Origin: Acidimicrobiia bacterium
GTDB taxonomy: Bacteria; Actinomycetota; Acidimicrobiia; Acidimicrobiales; SZUA-35
DNA: 5,549 nucleotides
Reading direction: 5' to 3'
Assembly: GCA_029857855.1 (NCBI GenBank)
Contig: JAOUGG010000237.1
Span: 1 to 5,549 of the forward strand
Position 1 is the stretch's first letter. Each line of letters opens with the position of its first letter. The notes beneath the pieces are model-generated. The model was given only the letters and a program-made list of their open reading frames with translations. It did not search any database and had not been told where the DNA came from. Positions 1 through 5,549 of this stretch are shown here, piece after piece. The translations under genes and the position numbers were made by a program.

Positions 1-28
1 CACCAAGATCAATGCCGAGTCCGAACCC

Positions 29-550
29 ATGGAGGAAACTGAGAAGGCCGAGAACGGCAAGGCCGAAAAGCCCGAGGCCGTGGAAAGGACATCCACGCTG
101 CGGCCATTGTTCACCGATCCGTGGGATCGATGGGCTGCGGGAGATTTCCCGTGGCGGCCGATGCGGATCGGTCGACTCTGGCCGGATCGGCTGCTGGGCG
201 AGTTCAGCGGACTGTTCGACCACCTCAAGATCGAGGAGTACATCGACGAGGGTTTCCTGGTCGTCCGGGCCGAGATCCCCGGCGTCGATCCCGAGTCCGA
301 CATCGACATCTCGGTCGAGGACCAGCGCCTGGTCATCCACGCCGAACGGACATCGCGAACCGAGGACGACACCGACGGCTACCGCTCGGAGTTCCACTAC
401 GGCTCCTTCAGCAGGGTCATCGGCCTCCCGGAGGGAGCGAACGTCGACGACGTTCAGGCCGACTACGCCGATGGGATCCTCGAGGTGCGGATCCCGATCG
501 CCGAGGAGGAGGCCCGACCGGCGAAGAAGGTTCCGATCGGTCGGCGCTGA
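29..550 (+). CDS. Hsp20/alpha-crystallin small heat-shock protein
   Basis: This gene encodes an ATP-independent holdase chaperone of the small heat-shock family, cytoplasmic, which binds unfolding proteins as an oligomer. From the ATG at 29 it is 173 residues. Residues 1-22 are a Lys/Glu-rich arm. Residues 23-67 are an aromatic N-terminal region (DPWDRW, FPWRPM). The alpha-crystallin domain spans about 68-158, with the AEIPGVD strand (81-87) and the closing G-I-L motif in GILEVRIP (149-156). A short Lys/Arg tail follows. Length is normal for bacterial Hsp20. The start is uncertain: no convincing Shine-Dalgarno precedes 29, and the frame stays open to the left edge, so the true start could lie outside the window. 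It is codirectional with the hydrogenase operon but separated from it by 128 nt. The family call is firm; the client proteins and regulation are unknown. Confidence 0.93.
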   Translation: MEETEKAENGKAEKPEAVERTSTLRPLFTDPWDRWAAGDFPWRPMRIGRLWPDRLLGEFSGLFDHLKIEEYIDEGFLVVRAEIPGVDPESDIDISVEDQRLVIHAERTSRTEDDTDGYRSEFHYGSFSRVIGLPEGANVDDVQADYADGILEVRIPIAEEEARPAKKVPIGRR

Positions 551-578
551 GCGCGGCCCGCGGCCACTGCCCGGCGAC

Positions 579-593
579 CAGGACTTTGGCCTC
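579..593 (+). promoter_or_regulatory. Possible DosR-like operator (weak match)
   Basis: The left half-site GGACTTT (581-587) matches the GGACTWW part of the DosR palindrome, whose core is GGGACTWWAGTCCC. The right half (GGCCTC, 588-593) matches only in part, giving 11 of 20 positions over the full consensus by my alignment. It lies about 85-100 nt upstream of the DUF4389 start, a plausible operator position. The functional idea rests on established knowledge that mycobacterial group 3b hydrogenase and Hsp20 genes are hypoxia-induced through DosR. One degenerate site in a GC-rich genome could be chance. Confidence 0.18.
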
Positions 594-664
594 TGGGCAG
601 ATCCCGGTCGGCGGGTCAGGCTGAAAGGGCGTCGGGCGCCGTCGATCACACGTATCGATTCATC

Positions 665-670
665 GGGAGG
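665..670 (+). promoter_or_regulatory. Shine-Dalgarno of the DUF4389 gene
   Basis: GGGAGG lies 8 nt before the ATG at 679. It is the strongest ribosome-binding site in the window and fixes that start. Confidence 0.8.
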
Positions 671-678
671 ATCAAACG

Positions 679-2199
679 ATGCGAGCAACACGAATCATCG
701 CTCTGGTCGTCGGAACCCTGCTCGGCTTGGTGGCCAGCCTACTGTTGGTCTCCGGCACCGTACTCGCCGGAACCTACGCCGCCCGGGACGACGACGGCTT
801 CGTCGATGTCGGTCTCGATCCGCTGGTCAGCCCGAACGTGGCCGTGACCGCCGAGGAGATCGATCTGCGCTCCGAACCGGGAACGCCCGACTGGATCATC
901 GACGCACTCGACACCGACGTCAGGCTGCGGGTCACTGCGATCGACGGTGACCGTCCGATCTTCGTGGGGGTTGCACCCGAAGCCGATCTCGACGGCTACC
1001 TGGCCGGTGTGGCCCACGACGAGATCCGCGAGATCGACGAGAACCTGTCGGCCCGGTTCCGCACCCGCTCGGGCACCGAGCGTGTCGGCCCACCCACCGA
1101 CGAGGACTTCTGGGCGGCGTCGGCCACGGGTGACGGAACACAGGAGTTGGTCTGGGAGGCCACCTCAGGAAGGTGGGCCGTGGCGGTTATGAACGCCGAC
1201 GGATCACCGGGCGTCAACGCCGATGTCGATGTCGGCATCCGATCGGCGGCTCTGCTCCCGGTCGCGCTCGGCCTGCTGGTGGCCGGGGTGTTCATGATCG
1301 CCGGGGCTGTCATGTTGATCGTCGCCGGCGGCCGAGCTCTCGGCACCGGATCCGAACCGGCGGACCGGCAGTCGCCGCTTCTCGGAGGCGACACGCCGTA
1401 TCCGGTTGCGCTGGAGGCTCAACTCGACGAGCCGCTGTCGAGATGGCTGTGGCTGGTCAAATGGCTGTTGGTCCTGCCCCACATTGTGATCTTCGTGCTG
1501 CTGTGGATCGCCTATCTGGTCCTCTCGATCGTGGCCGGCTTCGCCATCCTGTTCACCGGCCGCTACCCGCGGGGAATCTTCGACTTCAACGTAGGTGTGC
1601 TGCGATGGAGCTGGCGGGTTTCCTACTACGCCTTCAGCGGCGGGCTGGGCACCGATCGGTATCCGCCGTTCAGCCTCGGACCCGAACCGGACTACCCGGC
1701 CACACTCGACATCGAGTATCCCGAACAGCTGTCGCGGGGTCTGGTGTTGGTGAAGTGGTGGCTGCTGGCCATCCCCCACTACGTCGTCGTCGCCGTGATC
1801 GCCGGCGGCGGGGTGACCTGGCAGACCGACGGCGGCACCTCGACCAATTGGGGACCGACCGGTGGTGGTCTGCTCGGAATCCTGACCCTGGTGACGGCCG
1901 TCATCCTGTTGTTCACCGGAAGCTATCCCAGAACCTTGTTCGATCTGATCGTCGGGCTCAACCGCTGGGTATATCGGGTCATCGCCTACGCCTCACTGAT
2001 GACAGATCGATACCCACCGTTCCGGCTCGACCAGGGCGGGGCGGAACGCGGTCCCCTGCCGGCGCCGCCCCGCCCTTCCTCCCCCGAGGCCACGGCGCTC
2101 GACGTGCCCGTCGCCACCGACCGAGACCCATCCGAGGGCTCGGACCGGAACGAGGCAGTCGCCGAACCGGCGGCCGCCGGAGCCGAGTCCATCTCGTGA
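679..2199 (+). CDS. DUF4389 membrane protein with tandem DUF4389 repeats and an extracytoplasmic domain
   Basis: This is a 506-residue integral membrane protein of unknown function. Residues about 5-31 form a first hydrophobic helix (signal anchor). Residues about 32-189 are soluble, acidic and probably outside the membrane, including a VGVAPEADLDGYLAGVAHDE stretch that I recall from other actinobacterial members. A second long helix covers 190-218. Two DUF4389 units follow, at about 241-333 and 339-451. Each has a YP start, an (L/V)VKW(L/W)L..(I/L)PH helix, a LFTG.YPR turn and a closing TDRYPPF motif. The second unit carries a Gly/Thr/Trp-rich insertion (376-397) absent from the first. The tail (452-506) is Pro/Ala/Glu-rich, without hydrophobic segments, and probably cytoplasmic. 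No catalytic motif is evident. The stop overlaps the next start by 4 nt, so it is translationally coupled to hydrogenase subunit beta. A role as membrane anchor or partner of that enzyme is inference only. Confidence 0.9.
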   Translation: MRATRIIALVVGTLLGLVASLLLVSGTVLAGTYAARDDDGFVDVGLDPLVSPNVAVTAEEIDLRSEPGTPDWIIDALDTDVRLRVTAIDGDRPIFVGVAPEADLDGYLAGVAHDEIREIDENLSARFRTRSGTERVGPPTDEDFWAASATGDGTQELVWEATSGRWAVAVMNADGSPGVNADVDVGIRSAALLPVALGLLVAGVFMIAGAVMLIVAGGRALGTGSEPADRQSPLLGGDTPYPVALEAQLDEPLSRWLWLVKWLLVLPHIVIFVLLWIAYLVLSIVAGFAILFTGRYPRGIFDFNVGVLRWSWRVSYYAFSGGLGTDRYPPFSLGPEPDYPATLDIEYPEQLSRGLVLVKWWLLAIPHYVVVAVIAGGGVTWQTDGGTSTNWGPTGGGLLGILTLVTAVILLFTGSYPRTLFDLIVGLNRWVYRVIAYASLMTDRYPPFRLDQGGAERGPLPAPPRPSSPEATALDVPVATDRDPSEGSDRNEAVAEPAAAGAESIS

Positions 2200-3341
2200 C
2201 CGCACGAGCAGGCACCAGAACAATCGATGTCGACGGCCTGTCCGAACTCGTCGATCATCTTTGGGCACTGGGCTACGAGGTGTGGGGTCCACGACTCGAC
2301 AACGGGGTCATCGCGCCAGGCGTGCTGCGGTCCGTCCGCGACCTTCCGCTCGGATGGACAGACGAACAGGAACCCGGGCACTATCGCACCCGATCCCGCG
2401 ACGACGGTGCCCGGTTCGGCTACGCCGTCGGGCCGCGCTCCTACAAGGAGCTACTCCACCCGGCCCGACAGCAGGTCTGGACAATGACTCGGGACGACGC
2501 CGGCGAACTCACGGTCGCCATGGCCGAACCCGAGCCGGTTCGTCGCGCCTTCTTCGGTGTCCGCCCCTGCGAGCTGGCGGCGATCGCCAAGCAGGACCGG
2601 GTGCTCACCGAAGGACCGCATGCCGATCCGGTCTACTCGGCCAACCGGGCCGACGTCCTGATCGTTGCGGTCGACTGCGGTGATCCGGCCGCAACCTGCT
2701 TCTGTCCATCGCTCGCCACCGGCCCGCGGTCAGGACCGGGCCACGATCTGGCCGTGACCGAACTTGCGGGGCCCGACCCGTCGGGTCGCGACTCCCACTA
2801 TGTCGTGAGGGTCGGCTCGCCGCGAGGTCAGGCGGTGCTCGACGCGGTTCCCTCGCGACCGACGCAGCCCAACGAGCTGGCCGCTGCCGACGTCGTCGTC
2901 ACCACCGCCTCCGAGGCCATGACCCGATCGCTCGACACCGACCACATCGCCGAACTCGTGTACAACCATCTCACGGGCCCGCAGTGGAACGAGGTGGCCG
3001 AGCGCTGCCTGGCCTGCGGCAACTGCACGCTCGTATGCCCGACCTGCTTTTGTACCAACCTCGTGGACGTCACCGATCTGACCGGTCACGAAACGACGCG
3101 ATGGCGGGTATGGGACACGTGCTTCAGCACCGAGTTCTCCCACCTCGGGCCCGGCCCAATCCGGGCGTCAACCGCGTCCCGGTACCGGCAGTGGTTCAGC
3201 CACAAGCTCGCCGGGTGGATCGATCAGTTCGACGAGTCGGGCTGTGTGGGCTGCGGACGGTGCATCACCTGGTGCCCGGTCGGGATCGACATCACCGCCG
3301 AACTGGCCGTGATGCGTGCGGCCGAGGGGGCCGAACGATGA
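2196..3341 (+). CDS. hydB: Group 3b [NiFe] hydrogenase subunit beta, 4Fe-4S protein (HydB/HyhB, AsrA-like)
   Basis: This is the electron-transfer subunit linking the hydrogenase module to the flavin subunit, 381 residues from a GTG start. The N-terminal part carries the family motif GVRPCEL (C125) and the CGDPAATCFC segment (C161, C168, C170), followed by a Pro-Ser-Leu-Ala-Thr-Gly-Pro run. Two ferredoxin-type clusters sit at the C-terminus: CLACGNCTLVCP (C271, C274, C277, C281, with extra C284 and C286) and CVGCGRCITWCP (C350, C353, C356, C360). The whole resembles sulfhydrogenase beta and anaerobic sulfite reductase subunit A. The start is placed at 2196 because it forms a GTGA overlap with the preceding stop and gives the usual family length. 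The frame is open further upstream, but that part lies inside the DUF4389 gene and looks like non-coding Arg-rich shadow. A GGAG at 2179-2182 is too distant to be a good Shine-Dalgarno, so translation probably depends on coupling. The 3' end overlaps gamma (ATGA). Confidence 0.95.
   Translation: MTARAGTRTIDVDGLSELVDHLWALGYEVWGPRLDNGVIAPGVLRSVRDLPLGWTDEQEPGHYRTRSRDDGARFGYAVGPRSYKELLHPARQQVWTMTRDDAGELTVAMAEPEPVRRAFFGVRPCELAAIAKQDRVLTEGPHADPVYSANRADVLIVAVDCGDPAATCFCPSLATGPRSGPGHDLAVTELAGPDPSGRDSHYVVRVGSPRGQAVLDAVPSRPTQPNELAAADVVVTTASEAMTRSLDTDHIAELVYNHLTGPQWNEVAERCLACGNCTLVCPTCFCTNLVDVTDLTGHETTRWRVWDTCFSTEFSHLGPGPIRASTASRYRQWFSHKLAGWIDQFDESGCVGCGRCITWCPVGIDITAELAVMRAAEGAER
3324..3330 (+). promoter_or_regulatory. 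Shine-Dalgarno of hydrogenase subunit gamma
   Basis: GAGGGGG, inside the last codons of subunit beta, lies 7 nt before the ATG at 3338. It favours that ATG over the in-frame ATG at 3371. Confidence 0.6.
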
Positions 3342-4222
3342 TCGCACCGGCCGGCTCGACCGCATCGACCATGTCGTCCACGATCGATCCGCTCCTTATC
3401 CCCCGACCCTACCGGGTGGTCGACAAGGTGGCCGAGGTCGCCGACATCACCAGCCTCCATGTGGTGCCGGTCGACGGCGGGTCGCTGCCGCCGTTCCGGC
3501 CGGCTCAGGTGGGGATGCTCGGTGCGTTCGGTTTCGGCGAGGCCGCCATATCGATCAGCTCGGCGGTGACGTGTACCGACTACCACGCCTACACGATCCG
3601 ACGGGCCGGGCCGATCAGCGGTGCCCTCGTCGACACCCCGATCGGTGGTGTCATCACCGTGCGCGGCCCGTTCGGTCAACCTTGGCCACTCGACGATCTC
3701 GACACCGGAACGTTGCTGATCATCGGCGGCGGACTCGGCATCGCCCCGCTTCGGGCCGCCATCGAGGAGGCGGTCGACCGGATGAGGCCCGAAGGCCGCG
3801 TTGTCGTCGTCTACGGGGCCAAACGGCCCGATCTGCTGGTGTACGGGGCCGATCTGGACCGGTGGCGGAAACGCGGTGCCGAAGTGGCGCTCATCGTCGA
3901 CGGCGTCGACGATGACAGCGACTGGTCGGGCCCCGTCGGGGTCGTTCCCGACCTCCTCGGATCACCCCAGGGCGTGAACCTCGACTGGTCCGACACCACC
4001 GCCTTCGTCTGCGGGCCCGATGTGATGATGCACTTCTCCCGACTCGCCCTCGAGAAGCTCGGCGTTCCGGGTGATCGGATCTGGTTCACCCTGGAACGGA
4101 ACATGCAGTGCGGGAACGCGCTCTGCGGCCACTGCCAGCTCGGCCCGTTCATCGTCTGTCGGGACGGACCGGTCGTTCGTTCCGATCGGATCGCCCGCTT
4201 CCACTCCATTCGCGACCTGTGA
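3338..4222 (+). CDS. hydG: Group 3b hydrogenase subunit gamma, FAD/NAD(P)-binding oxidoreductase (HydG/HyhG, AsrB-like)
   Basis: This is the diaphorase subunit, 294 residues, passing electrons between the iron-sulfur clusters and NAD(P)H through FAD in the cytoplasm. It has the ferredoxin-NADP reductase fold order. A flavin-binding beta-barrel comes first, with the ISISS motif (71-75) typical of this family. The nucleotide-binding domain follows, with [10 protein letters not shown] (130-139) and CGPDVMM (225-231). A C-terminal 2Fe-2S site is C258, C263, C266, C274 within [16 protein letters not shown] and the following V-C-R-D-G-P. Length is normal and all expected cysteines are present. The ATG at 3338 overlaps the beta stop (ATGA), so the two are coupled. 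Whether NAD or NADP is preferred cannot be read from the sequence with confidence. Homology to AsrB underlies the polysulfide/sulfur reductase side activity described for archaeal sulfhydrogenases. Confidence 0.95.
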   Translation: MIAPAGSTASTMSSTIDPLLIPRPYRVVDKVAEVADITSLHVVPVDGGSLPPFRPAQVGMLGAFGFGEAAISISSAVTCTDYHAYTIRRAGPISGALVDTPIGGVITVRGPFGQPWPLDDLDTGTLLIIGGGLGIAPLRAAIEEAVDRMRPEGRVVVVYGAKRPDLLVYGADLDRWRKRGAEVALIVDGVDDDSDWSGPVGVVPDLLGSPQGVNLDWSDTTAFVCGPDVMMHFSRLALEKLGVPGDRIWFTLERNMQCGNALCGHCQLGPFIVCRDGPVVRSDRIARFHSIRDL

Positions 4223-4229
4223 GCAGAAC

Positions 4230-5045
4230 ATGATGACCTCGACACCGCAGTCAACCGAGACCACCAAACCGACGCTGGCGGTTTGGAAGTTCGCTTCCTG
4301 CGACGGCTGCCAGCTGACTCTGCTCGACTGCGAGGACCATCTGCTCGACGTGATCGGCCGGATCGACATCGCCTACTTCCCGGAGGCGTCGAGCGCCATG
4401 GTGGCCGGGCCCTACGACGTCTCGCTGGTCGAGGGTTCGATCACCACGCTGTCAGACGCCGAGCGGATCGCCGAGATCCGCCGGCAGTCGAAGGTGTTGA
4501 TCACCATTGGGGCCTGCGCCACGGCCGGCGGCATCCAGGCGCTGCGGAACGGGCGTGACATCAGCGAGTTCGTCGGCATCGTGTACGCCCACCCCGAGTT
4601 CATCTCCACGCTCGACACGTCGACCCCGATCGCCGATCACGTCGAGGTCGATTTCGAGCTTCGGGGCTGCCCCATCGACCCGGGCCAGCTGATCGAGACG
4701 ATCGCCGCCCACCTGGCCGGTCGCCCGGCCCGGATCCCCACCACCAGCGTGTGTGTGGAGTGCAAGGCCCGGGCCAACCCCTGCATCATGGTCGCCGCCG
4801 GCACCCCCTGCCTCGGCCCGGTCACGATGGGCGGCTGCGGGGCCCTTTGCCCGGCCTACGGGCGGGGCTGCTACGGGTGTTTCGGGCCCATGGAGCAGCC
4901 CAACACCGCATCGCTGGTCCGCTGGTTCGGTCAGCTCGGTCTTGGCGACCGGGAGATCGCCAGAGCCTTCCGCAGCTTCAACGGCTGGGCCGAACCGTTC
5001 CGGGCGGCGGCCGATTCGATCGAAACCAACGGGATCGGGAGCTAG
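4230..5045 (+). CDS. hydD: Group 3b [NiFe] hydrogenase small subunit delta
   Basis: This small subunit of the hydrogenase dimer is 271 residues and holds the iron-sulfur relay from the Ni-Fe site. Proximal-cluster ligands are visible: C24 and C27 in SCDGC, C96 in GACATAGG and C147 in RGCPIDP. Eight further cysteines (C175, C178, C185, C194, C203, C207, C214, C217) can supply two more 4Fe-4S clusters, matching the three-cluster small subunits of this class. There is no twin-arginine signal and no C-terminal membrane helix, so the enzyme is cytoplasmic. Two adjacent ATG codons (4230 and 4233) can serve as start. A weak GTGAG at 4219-4223, overlapping the gamma stop, lies 6 nt from the first, so 4230 is chosen. 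The gap from gamma is 7 nt. The open frame upstream of 4230 is inside gamma and is not counted. Confidence 0.95.
   Translation: MMTSTPQSTETTKPTLAVWKFASCDGCQLTLLDCEDHLLDVIGRIDIAYFPEASSAMVAGPYDVSLVEGSITTLSDAERIAEIRRQSKVLITIGACATAGGIQALRNGRDISEFVGIVYAHPEFISTLDTSTPIADHVEVDFELRGCPIDPGQLIETIAAHLAGRPARIPTTSVCVECKARANPCIMVAAGTPCLGPVTMGGCGALCPAYGRGCYGCFGPMEQPNTASLVRWFGQLGLGDREIARAFRSFNGWAEPFRAAADSIETNGIGS
5037..5041 (+). promoter_or_regulatory. Shine-Dalgarno of the hydrogenase large subunit
   Basis: GGGAG, within the final codons of the small subunit, lies 8 nt before the GTG at 5050. It supports that non-ATG start. Confidence 0.65.
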
Positions 5046-5049
5046 GCCG

Positions 5050-5549
5050 GTGACCCACCGCAGTGTTCGACTGAACGTGCCCGTTCTGGCCAGGGTCGAG
5101 GGTGAGGGGGCGATGCACGTTGAGGTCACCGAGGGTGAGGTGACCGACATCCGCCTCGAGATCTATGAGCCGCCTCGCTTCTTCGAGGCGTTCCTCCGGG
5201 GCCGAGCCTGGACCGAGCCGGCCGACATCACGGCCCGCATCTGCGGCATCTGCCCGGTCGCCTACCAGATGTCGGCCTGCCGGGCCATGGAGCGGTTGGG
5301 CGGGATCACGGTCGGTGACGACATCGGTGAACTGCGGCGGCTGCTGTACTGCGGCGAATGGATCTCCAGCCACGGGCTCCATGTCGGGTTCCTACATGCC
5401 CCCGACTTCCTCGGATTCCACAGCGGCTTCGATCTCGCCGCCGATCACCCCGCCATGGTCGAGGGTCTCCTCCGGCTCAAGCGGACCGGCAACCGGATCA
5501 TGGAAGCGATCGGCGGCCGCGCCATCCACCCGATCAATATTCGGGTCGG
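5050..5549 (+). CDS. hydA: Group 3b [NiFe] hydrogenase large subunit alpha, 5' part only
   Basis: This is the catalytic subunit that binds the Ni-Fe(CN)2CO centre. Only the first 166 residues are in the window; the frame runs off the right edge without a stop. Visible signatures are ARVEGEG (14-20; its Glu17 aligns with the Glu used for proton transfer in other [NiFe] enzymes), the L1 motif RICGICP (63-69) with Ni ligands C65 and C68, the HAPDFLG segment, and an [14 protein letters not shown] stretch at the cut edge. The canonical L1 motif R-x-C-G-x-C-x3-H has Tyr72 in place of His. The start is the GTG at 5050, 4 nt after the small-subunit stop and with a good ribosome-binding site. The second Cys pair (L2) and the C-terminal peptide removed by a maturation protease are outside the window, so completeness and activity cannot be judged. 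Confidence 0.95.
   Translation, partial: MTHRSVRLNVPVLARVEGEGAMHVEVTEGEVTDIRLEIYEPPRFFEAFLRGRAWTEPADITARICGICPVAYQMSACRAMERLGGITVGDDIGELRRLLYCGEWISSHGLHVGFLHAPDFLGFHSGFDLAADHPAMVEGLLRLKRTGNRIMEAIGGRAIHPINIRV

Larger units (their letters stand above)
551..678 (+). promoter_or_regulatory. Intergenic region upstream of the DUF4389-hydrogenase operon
   Basis: This 128-nt gap is the only non-coding stretch and the likeliest site for the operon promoter and the hsp20 terminator. An inverted repeat pairs CTGCCC (567-572) with GGGCAG (595-600) around a 22-nt loop. A small CCCG/CGGG hairpin lies at 603-615. Neither is followed by a T-run, so an intrinsic terminator is possible but unproven. Inside the larger loop, CAGGACTTTGGCC (579-591) resembles one side of the mycobacterial DosR box. 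I see no convincing -35/-10 pair; the AT-richer stretch around 648-662 is the only weak candidate for a -10. Confidence 0.35.

Noticed and set aside
567..615. Intrinsic terminator after hsp20
   Set aside because: The stems are short (6 bp with a 22-nt loop, and 4 bp) and no T-run follows. It is mentioned within the intergenic entry but not called as a terminator.
12..950. Long plus-strand open frame across hsp20, the gap and the DUF4389 start
   Set aside because: Its product is Arg/Ser/Pro-rich without domains, and it overlaps two clear genes in other frames; this is a high-GC artefact.
1173..2195. Upstream extension of the beta-subunit reading frame inside the DUF4389 gene
   Set aside because: The translation is Arg/Gly-rich shadow of the membrane-protein frame. 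The family length fits a start at the GTG at 2196.
4071..4229. Upstream extension of the small-subunit frame into gamma
   Set aside because: The extension is Ser/Thr/Arg-rich shadow of the gamma C-terminus, and the small-subunit homology begins only after the ATG pair at 4230-4235.
4452..5150. 232-codon minus-strand open frame opposite the hydrogenase small subunit
   Set aside because: It lies antisense to an unmistakable small subunit, its composition is Gly/Asp/Arg-biased and no motif is seen.
1..5549. Mobile elements, CRISPR arrays, tRNA or rRNA genes
   Set aside because: No direct-repeat arrays, transposase motifs, terminal inverted repeats or RNA-gene signatures were seen on either strand.

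Overview
The window is about 65% G+C (estimated by eye). It carries one gene-dense, plus-strand segment with GTG/ATG starts and 4-nt start/stop overlaps. Codon choice, the DUF4389 membrane protein and the hydrogenase type all point to an actinobacterium. A lineage near Acidimicrobiia is my guess from overall feel and is not proven by the sequence.

Layout: (1) 29-550, a small heat-shock protein of the Hsp20/alpha-crystallin family, whose start may lie upstream of the window. (2) 551-678, the only real intergenic gap. It holds weak inverted repeats, a sequence reminiscent of a DosR (hypoxia regulator) box, and the Shine-Dalgarno for the next gene. (3) 679-2199, a membrane protein with two DUF4389 repeats and an extracytoplasmic N-terminal domain. 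(4) 2196 to the window edge, four genes of a cytoplasmic [NiFe] hydrogenase: iron-sulfur subunit beta (2196-3341), FAD/NAD(P)-binding subunit gamma (3338-4222), small subunit delta (4230-5045) and large subunit alpha (5050 onward, cut by the end of the window).

The beta-gamma-delta-alpha order and the motifs identify a group 3b NAD(P)-linked bidirectional hydrogenase, the 'sulfhydrogenase' type. H2 is expected to be split or formed at the Ni-Fe site of the alpha subunit. Electrons would run through the iron-sulfur clusters of delta and beta to the flavin of gamma and on to NAD(P). The gene junctions (GTGA overlap, ATGA overlap, 7 nt, 4 nt) indicate one translationally coupled operon. Maturation genes and the C-terminal half of alpha lie outside the window.

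The least ordinary point is that the DUF4389 membrane protein is coupled to the hydrogenase by a 4-nt overlap, with an Hsp20 gene just upstream. Group 3b enzymes are regarded as soluble, so a co-translated membrane partner is unexplained. The Hsp20 neighbour and the DosR-like sequence suggest, but do not prove, induction under hypoxia or stress.
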